Part shown: positions 56,910 through 64,000 of the stretch, in pieces
Numbering within the stretch: the stretch's first letter is position 1
Layout of the letters: each line of letters starts with the position of its first letter
Origin: Arthrobacter gallicola
GTDB taxonomy: Bacteria; Actinomycetota; Actinomycetes; Actinomycetales; Micrococcaceae
Assembly: GCF_014836775.1 (NCBI RefSeq)
Contig: NZ_JACSQD010000003.1
Coordinates: 124,001 to 188,000, forward strand
Length of the DNA stretch: 64,000 nucleotides
Direction of reading: 5' to 3'
The notes under the pieces: generated by a model
Database searches by the model: none
What the model was told of the DNA's origin: nothing
Seen by the model: the letters and a program-made list of their open reading frames with translations, nothing else
Program-made: the position numbers and the translations under genes

Positions 56910-58229
56910 ATGGCGCCGGATCCGCGGCGCGTACGCGGCGTGAACACGCGTCCGGGGACTTCCCGCTCTCCTGCAGCCGCTGCTCTGGCTTCCGCTACAG
57001 AGCAGCGTGCCCTGCTGGAGGGGACAAGGATGGCTGCCCCGCTGGCTCAGCTCCTGACGCCCCGGCACCTTCTTCTGGATTCGTGGACCCACGAACGGAC
57101 CTTTCACCGGCCCGGAGCCGGGATCAGTTGCCTGTACCGGGTGCGGGCGCTGGACCGCCAGGCACACATCGTGACGCTCTACGCAGGTGCCACCAGCACT
57201 GCAGTGAAACAGAGTGCCCCGGACACCGTGCAGACCACCCTGGCCGGAATCCGGTTAAGTCTGTGGCTGCATCCCCGTGATCCGCTGCTTCCCTCCCTGC
57301 CCTGGGCGCTCTCACCCGTCGACGTTGCCCGGGACGTCTTTGGAGAGCCCGACGCCGGTGACCGGACAGTTCTCAGCCTCTCCGCCTACCGTCCGCTGCG
57401 CCGGGCCGTGGTGCGCGCGGTATCCGCAGAGCGCACCGCCTACCTCAAAATCCTGCTTCCGGGACAATCCGGGGCCCTGCGCCACCGGCACGGGCTGCTC
57501 GCCGGGACGGCAGTTCCGGCCGCCACGGTGACCGGGCCCGATCCTTCGGCCGGTCCCCGGGCGGAGGGCGCCGTCGTGCTCTCCGCGCTTACCGGTGAGC
57601 CGCTGCTGCACGGGCTGCGCTCCGGGACACACGGGCTGGTTCCCCAGGACCTGACCACACTGCTGGACCAGCTTCCGGACGGCGCCCTGGCGCTGGACCG
57701 GCGTCCAGCGTGGTCAGAGCGGTCCCGCGCGTACGGTACGGCGGCTGCGGCCATCCTGCCCCAGGAAACCGCCAGGATCTCAGCTGCCGCCCGGACCATC
57801 GAAACACTGGTCCGCGGCCTGGACCCCGGACCTGTGGTGCCGGTGCACGGCGACTTCTATGAAGGAAACCTCCTGACCGGTGGCGGACGTATCACCGGGC
57901 TGCTGGATGTTGACGGTCTGGGCCCGGGCCACCGGGTGGATGACCTGGCCTGCTTCCTGGGGCACTTGGCCGTCCTGACGGAACTCGCACCGGAGTCCGC
58001 GCTGCCCGGCGAACTGCGGGTGTTCCATAACGCGTTTGAAGAGTTCGCTCTGGCATCCGGCAGCTCGCCGGCCGCCCTGAACGCGCGGGCGGCCGGGGTT
58101 GCCCTGAGCCTGGTGCCGGGAGCCAGAGCGGGACGGTACAGCCGCTCCGAGAATGCCCTGACCCGCCTGCGTGCCGCGGAAAGCCTGCTGGCGCGTGCGG
58201 TGGCCAGTAACGGCGGAAAGCGGCTGTAG
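56910..58229 (+). CDS. APH-family phosphotransferase
   Basis: Aminoglycoside-phosphotransferase-like kinase fold, 439 aa. The catalytic loop VPVHGDFYEGNLL carries the conserved Asp and Asn; GLLDVDGLGPGHRVDDLACF is the metal-binding segment. Such proteins phosphorylate small molecules or trehalose-like sugars; the substrate is not indicated. The first 40 residues look unconserved; ATG 57030 (399 aa) has a better site (GGAGGGGA), so the start is uncertain. It stands downstream of the membrane protein. Confidence 0.84.
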   Translation: MAPDPRRVRGVNTRPGTSRSPAAAALASATEQRALLEGTRMAAPLAQLLTPRHLLLDSWTHERTFHRPGAGISCLYRVRALDRQAHIVTLYAGATSTAVKQSAPDTVQTTLAGIRLSLWLHPRDPLLPSLPWALSPVDVARDVFGEPDAGDRTVLSLSAYRPLRRAVVRAVSAERTAYLKILLPGQSGALRHRHGLLAGTAVPAATVTGPDPSAGPRAEGAVVLSALTGEPLLHGLRSGTHGLVPQDLTTLLDQLPDGALALDRRPAWSERSRAYGTAAAAILPQETARISAAARTIETLVRGLDPGPVVPVHGDFYEGNLLTGGGRITGLLDVDGLGPGHRVDDLACFLGHLAVLTELAPESALPGELRVFHNAFEEFALASGSSPAALNARAAGVALSLVPGARAGRYSRSENALTRLRAAESLLARAVASNGGKRL

Positions 58230-58341
58230 GTATGACCGGCCAACGCCTGGCTTCCGTCCGAATCAGCCCTCAACCGCCCCTGATCCGCAGATCCGGGACG
58301 GAAATGGCCTCCCGCTCTCCGGTCCCGCCCGCAAGGCTGCG

Positions 58342-58347
58342 TAGGCT
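58342..58347 (+). promoter_or_regulatory. -10 hexamer TAGGCT for the BadF-type kinase
   Basis: TAGGCT is followed by GAAGGA (6 nt) and ATG 58354. Confidence 0.5.
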
Positions 58348-58353
58348 GAAGGA

Positions 58354-59268
58354 ATGCAATTGAGCTCCCACCCCGGTCTCCGGGCTGACCAAACCGCAGT
58401 CGGGCTGGATATCGGCGGAACAAAAACACACGGCATCCGGCTTCAGGGCAACGACGTCGTAGCGGAGGCCGTGAGCGGCAGCGCCAACGTACAGAACGTT
58501 TCCCGCGAGCAGGCCCGGCAGAACCTGGCGGAGATTTTCGCCGCGCTGGGGACCGGGCAGGTAACCCGGGTGGTCGCGGGTTCCGGGGGAGTGGACACGC
58601 AGGAAGATGCCGCAGCGCTGCGGTCCCTGATCCAGGAACACGTGCCGGACGCCGAGGTGAGCGTAGTGCACGACACTCGGCTGATCCTGGCGGCCGGGGA
58701 GACGCCGGCGGGTATCGGACTCATCGCGGGCACCGGATCCGTGGCCTGGGGGATGGACGGCTCCGGGACGCAGGCGCGGTCCGGCGGCTGGGGCTACCTG
58801 CTCGGGGACGAAGGCAGCGCCTACTGGATTGGCCGCGAAGCGGTCCGGCATACCCTGCGCCTGCACGATCTGGGGCAGGAACCCGACCGGCTGGCCGCGG
58901 AGCTGCTGCTGGCCGTCGGTGTGCCGTCCCCGGAGATGCTCATTGCCCGGTTCCACGCTGAGGCCGGGCGCCGCTACTGGGCGTCGATGGCCCGCGTTGT
59001 CTTCGAAGCAGCGGAGGAAGGCCACGGCCCGAGCAGAAGCATCGTTGCCACGGCCGCGCGGGATCTCGCCGGGTTGGTGGCAGACGTTGCCGCCCAGCTG
59101 GATATCCGGGGCCCGGTGGTGATCGGCGGCGGAATCGGAGTCCACCAGCCACTGCTGCAGGACCTGCTGCAGGCCGGCCTGTCCGCCCGGGGGCTCGCGG
59201 ATATCCGCTTCCTTTCCCAGGACCCGGTGTTCGGTGTCCGCTACCTGCTCGGCGCGGGTGCAGCATGA
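58354..59268 (+). CDS. BadF/BadG-type ATPase, N-acetylglucosamine kinase-like
   Basis: ASKHA-fold kinase of 304 aa. Motifs are AVGLDIGGTKTHGI (phosphate 1), VAGSGGVD, GLIAGTGSVAWGMDG and VIGGGIGVHQPLL. These match the eukaryotic-type GlcNAc kinase branch of the BadF family, so recycling of amino sugars is likely; substrate specificity is inferred. It overlaps the NUDIX gene by ATGA (59265-59268). Confidence 0.86.
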   Translation: MQLSSHPGLRADQTAVGLDIGGTKTHGIRLQGNDVVAEAVSGSANVQNVSREQARQNLAEIFAALGTGQVTRVVAGSGGVDTQEDAAALRSLIQEHVPDAEVSVVHDTRLILAAGETPAGIGLIAGTGSVAWGMDGSGTQARSGGWGYLLGDEGSAYWIGREAVRHTLRLHDLGQEPDRLAAELLLAVGVPSPEMLIARFHAEAGRRYWASMARVVFEAAEEGHGPSRSIVATAARDLAGLVADVAAQLDIRGPVVIGGGIGVHQPLLQDLLQAGLSARGLADIRFLSQDPVFGVRYLLGAGAA

Positions 59269-59750
59269 GCGGGACGAAGCAGCCGTTTGATGTCCGCGTC
59301 GGCGCGTACGCCGTCGTCATCCAGGACGGACACATTCTGCTGGCCCACTGGCACCAGCACGGGAACTCTGCGTGGACCCTGCCCGGCGGAGGACTCGAAT
59401 TCGGGGAAGACGCACCCACCGCGGCCGTGCGGGAGGTCCTGGAGGAAACCGGCTACACCGTGGAACTGGACGGACTGCTGGGTGTGGACAGCCATTTCAT
59501 CCCGCCGGCGAAACGGATGCACGGCGAGGGCCGGATGCTTCATGCCCTCCGCGTCATCTACCGGGCCAGCATCACCGGTGGCGAGCTGGCGAGCGAGGCG
59601 GCCGGCAGCACGGACGAGGCCGCCTGGTTCCCGCTGGCTGAGGTGCCCGGGCTGGAACGGGTGGGGCTGGTGGATGCCGCTCTTGAGCTGCTGCGCAGCG
59701 CTCCCGAGGACAGCACGGCGCCGCTTCGCCCGTGGCGTAACCCCCGCTAA
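59265..59750 (+). CDS. NUDIX hydrolase
   Basis: Nudix-fold hydrolase, 161 aa. The Nudix box runs from GGGLEFGE to REVLEETGY and fits the GX5EX7REUXEEXGU pattern. It begins FDVRVGAYAVVIQDGHILLA. The substrate is unknown. Translationally coupled to the BadF-type kinase through ATGA. Confidence 0.9.
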   Translation: MSGTKQPFDVRVGAYAVVIQDGHILLAHWHQHGNSAWTLPGGGLEFGEDAPTAAVREVLEETGYTVELDGLLGVDSHFIPPAKRMHGEGRMLHALRVIYRASITGGELASEAAGSTDEAAWFPLAEVPGLERVGLVDAALELLRSAPEDSTAPLRPWRNPR

Positions 59751-59858
59751 CGCTGGACTCAGAGGCGCGGGAACACATAGCGTAATTTCACGGCTTGTCA
59801 GCATACTGCCGATTCCCCGCCGTATGTGCACCAGTCGAAACCAACCACGGAGGCTGTT

Positions 59859-61028
59859 ATGTCCCTTCCGGATGCCCCCACGCCCCAGCAGGGTGCCGTG
59901 GAACCCATGATCAGGTTCCGCGGCGTCACCAAGTCCTATCCGGGCTCGGACTCGCCCGCCGTGGATAACCTCTCCCTCGACATCGCCAAAGGCGCCATCA
60001 CCGTCTTCGTTGGCCCCTCCGGCTGCGGGAAAACCACCTCGCTGCGCATGATCAACCGCATGGTGGAACCGACGTCGGGAACCATCGAGGTAGGCGGCCG
60101 CGACGCGTCCACGATCCCCTCCTCGGACCTGCGCCGGTCCATGGGGTACGTGATGCAGTCCTCCGGACTGCTCCCGCACCGGACTGTCCTGGATAACATC
60201 GCGACGGTTCCCCGGCTGAACGGGGTTCCCAAACGCAAAGCCCGGGCCCGCGCGGCGGAACTGCTCGACGTCGTTGGCCTGGCCCCGGAGCTGGGAAACC
60301 GGTATCCCGGCCAGCTCTCCGGCGGCCAGCAGCAGCGCGTCGGTGTGGCCCGGGCGCTGGCAGCCGATCCGCCGGTGCTGCTGATGGACGAACCGTTCAG
60401 CGCCGTGGACCCCGTGGTCCGGGCGGAGCTGCAGCAGGAACTGCTGCGCCTGCAGCGCGACCTCGCCAAAACCATCGTGTTTGTCACCCACGACATCGAT
60501 GAAGCCACCATCCTGGGCGACAAGGTCGCCGTCTTCGCCGTCGGTGGGCGGCTGGCGCAGTACGACTCGCCGGAAGGGATCCTCCGGGCACCCGTCGACG
60601 ACTTCGTTGCCGGATTCGTTGGTAAGGACCGCGGCTTCCGCCACCTTGGCTTCCAGCCCGGGGACACCGTTGCCGTGCATCCGGTGCAGACACTGGACCC
60701 GGCCCAGCTCGCGGACCCCGCCGTTCCGGTCCGCGGGGGATGGGCGCTGGCGGTCGACGACGGCGGACGGCCGCTGGGCTGGGTGCCCGCCTCCGGGCGC
60801 GCCTCGGTGACGTCCCCGGATGACGTGGTTCCGGGGGGATCCCTGCACCGGCACGGCGAGAGCCTGCGCAGCGCGCTGGATGCCGCGCTGTCCTCGCCCT
60901 CGGGGATGGGCGTGGTTGTGGATCCCGAAGGCCGGGTGGAGGGGATTGTTCAGGCCGGCGAAATCCTCGAACTCATCGAAAAGGCCCGCCTGCGCCGCGG
61001 CATGGCGCTGCACGGCTCGGCGGTGTGA
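59859..61028 (+). CDS. Glycine betaine/choline-type ABC transporter ATP-binding protein
   Basis: ATPase of an OpuC/ProU-like osmoprotectant importer, 389 aa. Walker A is GPSGCGKTTSLRMINRM, the signature LSGGQQQRVGVARAL, Walker B LLMDEPFSAVDP, H-loop FVTHD. The 120-residue C-terminal extension contains a CBS-like segment (VVVDPEGRVEGIV). ATG 59859 follows GGAGG; an upstream in-frame ATG at 59826 is unlikely. First of four coupled genes. Confidence 0.93.
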   Translation: MSLPDAPTPQQGAVEPMIRFRGVTKSYPGSDSPAVDNLSLDIAKGAITVFVGPSGCGKTTSLRMINRMVEPTSGTIEVGGRDASTIPSSDLRRSMGYVMQSSGLLPHRTVLDNIATVPRLNGVPKRKARARAAELLDVVGLAPELGNRYPGQLSGGQQQRVGVARALAADPPVLLMDEPFSAVDPVVRAELQQELLRLQRDLAKTIVFVTHDIDEATILGDKVAVFAVGGRLAQYDSPEGILRAPVDDFVAGFVGKDRGFRHLGFQPGDTVAVHPVQTLDPAQLADPAVPVRGGWALAVDDGGRPLGWVPASGRASVTSPDDVVPGGSLHRHGESLRSALDAALSSPSGMGVVVDPEGRVEGIVQAGEILELIEKARLRRGMALHGSAV

Positions 61029-61723
61029 GCATGGACTGGTTCCTGCAGAACACTGAAATGATCGGGCGCCTGACCGCGCTGCACCTGTTCCAGGCTGTGA
61101 TTCCCCTTGTCCTGGGCGTGCTCATCGCCATCCCCCTGGCCCAGGCCGCGCGGCTGCACCGCGGGCTCGGAGGATTCATCCTGGGCACTTCCGCGATCCT
61201 CTACACCATTCCGTCCCTGGCTCTGTTCGTTCTGCTGCCGGTCATTCTGGGCACCAAAGTCCTGGACATCACCAACGTGATCGTGGCCCTGACCATATAT
61301 GCCGTGGCCCTGCTGGTCCGGTCCACCGTGGATGCGCTGAACTCGGTGGATGATGATGTCCGCCAGGCAGCGGCCGCGATGGGCTACCGGCCGCTGCGCC
61401 GCTTCCTCGCCGTGGACCTTCCGCTGTCCCTGCCGGTGCTGTTCGCCGGACTGCGGGTGATTTCGGTGTCCAACATGTCCCTGGTGAGCGTGGGTGCCCT
61501 GCTGGGTATCGACAGCCTGGGCCGGCTGTTTATGGACGGGTTGTACCGGAACTTCCCAACCGAGATCGTCATCGGAATTGTGCTTATCCTGCTGCTTGCC
61601 CTGGTGCTGGACCTGGTGCTGGTCCTGTGCCAGCGGCTGCTTACTCCGTGGACCCGCGCCGCCAAGCGGACGGGCCCGCCGCTGCCGCTGTCCACCCTGG
61701 AAGCCAGGACGGCTGGTGCGTAA
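61025..61723 (+). CDS. Osmoprotectant ABC transporter permease
   Basis: Integral membrane permease of the OpuCB/OpuCD family, 232 aa, with about six membrane segments. The EAA-like loop is AAAMGYRPLRRFLAVDLPLS. GTG 61025 overlaps the ATPase stop; the in-frame ATG at 61031 is an alternative. Its stop overlaps the next ATG (TAATG). Confidence 0.91.
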   Translation: MSMDWFLQNTEMIGRLTALHLFQAVIPLVLGVLIAIPLAQAARLHRGLGGFILGTSAILYTIPSLALFVLLPVILGTKVLDITNVIVALTIYAVALLVRSTVDALNSVDDDVRQAAAAMGYRPLRRFLAVDLPLSLPVLFAGLRVISVSNMSLVSVGALLGIDSLGRLFMDGLYRNFPTEIVIGIVLILLLALVLDLVLVLCQRLLTPWTRAAKRTGPPLPLSTLEARTAGA

Positions 61724-62475
61724 TGGACTACACAAGCGATAACGTCCTGGTCCAAATGTTCGAATGGCTCACCTATCCCGCCAACTGGGAAGGGCCGCGG
61801 GGGATTCCCGTGCGCATCGTGGAGCACCTGGGCTACACGGCGCTCGCCGTGGGAATCGCGGCCCTGATCGCTGTTCCGCTGGGCCTGTACATCGGGCACA
61901 CCGGGCGGGGACGGGTCGTCGTGGTCTCCGGCACCGGCATCCTGCGGGCCCTGCCCACCCTGGGCCTGGTGTTCCTCTTTGTCCTGCTGGCCGGAATCGG
62001 GCTGATGCCGCCTATCTGGGCCCTGGTGCTGCTGGCCATGCCGCCGCTGCTCGCCGGCGTCTACGCCGGGATCTCCTCCGTGGACCGCACCATCGTGGAC
62101 GCGGCACGGGCCATGGGAATGAACGAGTTCCAGATCCTTTTCCGGGTCGAGCTGCCCAATGGCCTGAAGGTGGCCTTTGGCGGTTTCCGGGCAGCTGTGC
62201 TGCAGGTCCTGGCGACCGTCTCCGTCGTCGCGTTCATTTCCCTCGGGGGGCTCGGCGTGTACCTGATCGAAGGAACCCAGCTGCGCGACAACGGGCGTCT
62301 TTTCGGCGGAGCGCTGCTGATTGCACTGCTGGCGCTCGCCGTTGATTTGGTGCTGGCGGCCGTCCAGCGCCTTGTACTATCGCCGGGACTGCGGAACAGC
62401 AGTGCCCGGAAACCGGCCGCACCAAGCCACCGGCAGGCCCAGCCCGCCGTCCGCCAAGAAGGAGCAACATCATGA
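61723..62475 (+). CDS. Osmoprotectant ABC transporter permease
   Basis: Second permease of the same system, 250 aa, about six membrane segments. The cytoplasmic coupling loop is ARAMGMNEFQILFRVELPNG, and LGYTALAVGIAALIAVPLGL is its first typical motif. Start ATG 61723 is set by the TAATG overlap; the stop overlaps the binding-protein ATG (ATGA). Confidence 0.91.
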   Translation: MDYTSDNVLVQMFEWLTYPANWEGPRGIPVRIVEHLGYTALAVGIAALIAVPLGLYIGHTGRGRVVVVSGTGILRALPTLGLVFLFVLLAGIGLMPPIWALVLLAMPPLLAGVYAGISSVDRTIVDAARAMGMNEFQILFRVELPNGLKVAFGGFRAAVLQVLATVSVVAFISLGGLGVYLIEGTQLRDNGRLFGGALLIALLALAVDLVLAAVQRLVLSPGLRNSSARKPAAPSHRQAQPAVRQEGATS

Positions 62476-63440
62476 GCATACGTACCCGACCGCGCACCAA
62501 AGCCGTCCTGACGGGGGCTGCGGGCCTGGCTGCCGCACTGGTGCTGGCATCCTGCGGAGCGAACTCGGACCCGCAGGGCGAGGAAACCAGCACCTCACCA
62601 GCGGCGTCGGGGGAGACCTCCACCTTGGTGGTCGGCTCCGCTGACTTCCCCGAATCCCAGATCATCGCGGAAATCTACGCCGGTGCCCTGAACGCCAAGG
62701 GCATCGAAGCCAGCACCAAGCCGGGCATCGGTTCCCGCGAGATCTACTACCAGGCCCTGGAGGACGGCTCGGTCCAGATCATCCCGGACTACAGCGGCAA
62801 CCTTCTGCTCTTCGCTGACACCGAAGCCACCGCCCAGTCGGCGCAGGAGATCATGGATGCCCTGCCGGCGGCCCTGAAGGAGGAGTCCCCGGACGCCAAC
62901 ATCGCCGTCCTGGAACCGGCCTCGGCCGAAAGCAAGGACGCTCTGGTGGTCACTCAGGCCACCGCGGAGAAGTTCGACCTGACCTCGCTGGAGGACCTGG
63001 CCAAGGTCTGCGGGGAAATCACCATCGGTGCACCCACCACCTTCCAGGAACGCGCCTACGGGCTGCCGGGCCTGGCGGAGAAGTACGGTTGCGAGCCGGG
63101 CGGTTTTGAAGCGATCAACGACGGCGGCGGGGAAGCCACGCTGCAGGCGCTGCTGACGGACAAGGTGCAGGCCGCGGATATCTACACCACCACGCCGTCC
63201 ATCGAGGAAAACAGCCTGGTGGTCCTGGAGGACCCGAAGAACAACTTCATTGCCCAGCAGGTGCTGCCGCTGGTGAACCTTGACGCCGTGAACCAGGAAG
63301 CGCAGGACGTCCTGAACAGCGTGTCAGCGGTCCTGACCACGGATGACCTGATTGCCCTGAACCAGGCTGTCTCCGGTGACCAGAAGCAGGACCCGAAGGC
63401 TGCAGCCGAAGCCTGGCTGAAGGAAAAGGGCCTGGCCTAG
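62472..63440 (+). CDS. Glycine betaine/choline-binding lipoprotein
   Basis: OpuAC/QAT-type substrate-binding protein, 322 aa. The signal has a basic start, a hydrophobic Ala/Leu stretch, and the lipobox LASC with Cys at about residue 28. The mature part includes VVGSADFPESQIIAEIYAGA and GEITIGAPTTFQERAYG, matching OpuCC/OsmF-like binders. The ligand (betaine, choline or another quaternary amine) is inferred. Last gene of the operon, followed by a strong terminator. Confidence 0.93.
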   Translation: MSIRTRPRTKAVLTGAAGLAAALVLASCGANSDPQGEETSTSPAASGETSTLVVGSADFPESQIIAEIYAGALNAKGIEASTKPGIGSREIYYQALEDGSVQIIPDYSGNLLLFADTEATAQSAQEIMDALPAALKEESPDANIAVLEPASAESKDALVVTQATAEKFDLTSLEDLAKVCGEITIGAPTTFQERAYGLPGLAEKYGCEPGGFEAINDGGGEATLQALLTDKVQAADIYTTTPSIEENSLVVLEDPKNNFIAQQVLPLVNLDAVNQEAQDVLNSVSAVLTTDDLIALNQAVSGDQKQDPKAAAEAWLKEKGLA

Positions 63441-63475
63441 CCGTAGCATCCGGACGGGCTGAGCCGGAAGAACTG

Positions 63476-63523
63476 AAAAGCAGCGGCACGTGTTTGAGCA
63501 GTCAAACAGGTGCCGCTGCTTTT
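63476..63523 (+). terminator. Strong two-part terminator after the osmoprotectant operon
   Basis: AAAAGCAGCGGCAC (63476-63489) pairs with 63510-63523. Within the loop TGTTTGA (63491-63497) pairs with TCAAACA (63502-63508) across a GCAG loop, giving a long stacked stem that ends in a T-rich stretch (TTTTGATTTTG). Confidence 0.92.
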
Positions 63524-63576
63524 GATTTTGATGACACGTTGGTGACGCCGCGGACGGGGTGCCGTTTCCCGTATGG

Positions 63577-63582
63577 CATTCT
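63577..63582 (+). promoter_or_regulatory. -10-like CATTCT before the alaA-type gene
   Basis: CATTCT is followed by GAGTGG (6 nt) and ATG 63589. Confidence 0.35.
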
Positions 63583-63588
63583 GAGTGG

Positions 63589-64000
63589 ATGGCAGAATTC
63601 ACCCAGTCGCACAAGCTCCACAACGTCCTTTACGACATCCGTGGGCCGCTGCTTGAACACGCGCAGCGAATGGAAGCCGCCGGTCAGCGGATCCTGAAGC
63701 TGAACATCGGCAACCCCGCGCCGTTTGGCTTCGAGGCGCCGGAGGCCATCCTGGTGGACATGATCCGCCATCTGCCAACCGCCCAGGGGTACAGCGATTC
63801 ACGCGGCATCTTCTCGGCCCGCACCGCCGTCGTGCAGTACTACCAAAGCCGCGGAATCCAGAACATCGACGTGGACGACGTGTACCTGGGCAACGGGGTC
63901 AGCGAACTGATCACCCTCTCCCTCCAGGCCCTGCTGAACAACGGGGACGAAATCCTGGTTCCCACTCCGGACTACCCGCTGTGGACCGCATCCGTGTCAC
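63589..64000 (+). CDS. AlaA-type pyridoxal aminotransferase (partial)
   Basis: 5' part (137 codons) of a fold-type I aminotransferase; it runs off the window edge. It begins MAEFTQSHKLHNVLYDIRGP and contains KLNIGNPAPFGFEAPEAI, GYSDSRGIFSARTAVVQYYQ, VYLGNGVSELITLSLQALL and VPTPDYPLWTASVS, matching AlaA (alanine/glutamate-pyruvate transaminase). The PLP lysine lies outside the window, so the class is inferred from the N-terminal motifs. Confidence 0.88.
   Translation, partial: MAEFTQSHKLHNVLYDIRGPLLEHAQRMEAAGQRILKLNIGNPAPFGFEAPEAILVDMIRHLPTAQGYSDSRGIFSARTAVVQYYQSRGIQNIDVDDVYLGNGVSELITLSLQALLNNGDEILVPTPDYPLWTASVS

Overview
The window is a high-GC chromosomal segment of a Gram-positive actinobacterium. 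It most likely belongs to the Micrococcaceae (Arthrobacter in the broad sense). The evidence is the codon bias, the TreX/TreY/TreZ cluster, a DUF222-HNH protein, the GuaB/GuaB3 pair, a groES-linked GroEL with a His-rich tail, CIRCE and IdeR/DtxR-type operators, and very frequent leaderless starts. It is almost entirely housekeeping DNA. I see no prophage, insertion sequence, CRISPR array, rRNA or tRNA.

Layout. 1-2,990: end of the ribosomal alpha operon (rplQ), truA, then rplM-rpsI with a long leader. 3,159-9,955: glmM, mscL and coaA (minus strand), glmS, acpS and the fused NAD(P)HX repair enzyme; this block covers envelope amino-sugar supply, CoA and holo-ACP formation. 10,049-16,349: glgX/treX-treY-treZ, translationally coupled, converting glycogen to trehalose. 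16,467-22,635: aldo/keto reductase, GNAT, alr, then tsaE-tsaB-rimI-tsaD for t6A tRNA modification. 22,913-30,952: a more accessory stretch with DUF222-HNH, YbdK-type ligase, a shikimate dehydrogenase-like protein, a THUMP-like methyltransferase, a PatB/MalY aminotransferase and an unknown membrane protein. Most of the repeats lie here. 31,044-34,885: a siderophore ABC transporter on the minus strand behind an IdeR-box promoter. 35,263-37,248: groES-groEL under two CIRCE elements. 37,409-47,649: OafA-type acyltransferase, guaB, guaB3, glpD, an orphan EIIA, SURF1, DUF3817 and guaA. 47,737-52,246: a 1,320-residue SF1-helicase-like protein with altered Walker motifs plus a C-terminal nuclease-like domain, overlapped by a small repeat-rich protein. 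52,289-59,750: SAF protein, FmdB zinc ribbon, 5-FTHF cyclo-ligase, galU, GNAT, membrane protein, phosphotransferase, BadF-type kinase and NUDIX hydrolase. 59,859-63,440: a glycine betaine/choline-type ABC transporter with a strong terminator. 63,589-end: the start of an AlaA-type aminotransferase, cut by the window edge.

Three observations stand out. The helicase-like protein downstream of guaA has lost the Walker A lysine and the normal DEAS Walker B order while keeping a nuclease-like tail. At least 16 genes show TANNNT exactly 6-7 nt before the start codon, which implies leaderless transcripts and fixes several start sites. A perfect 14-bp terminator-like hairpin lies inside the first codons of truA. 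Secondary items are palindromic tandem repeats that begin at the ybdK stop codon, a large inverted repeat after the shikimate dehydrogenase-like gene, and a GuaB3 in which the IMPDH catalytic cysteine is a threonine.
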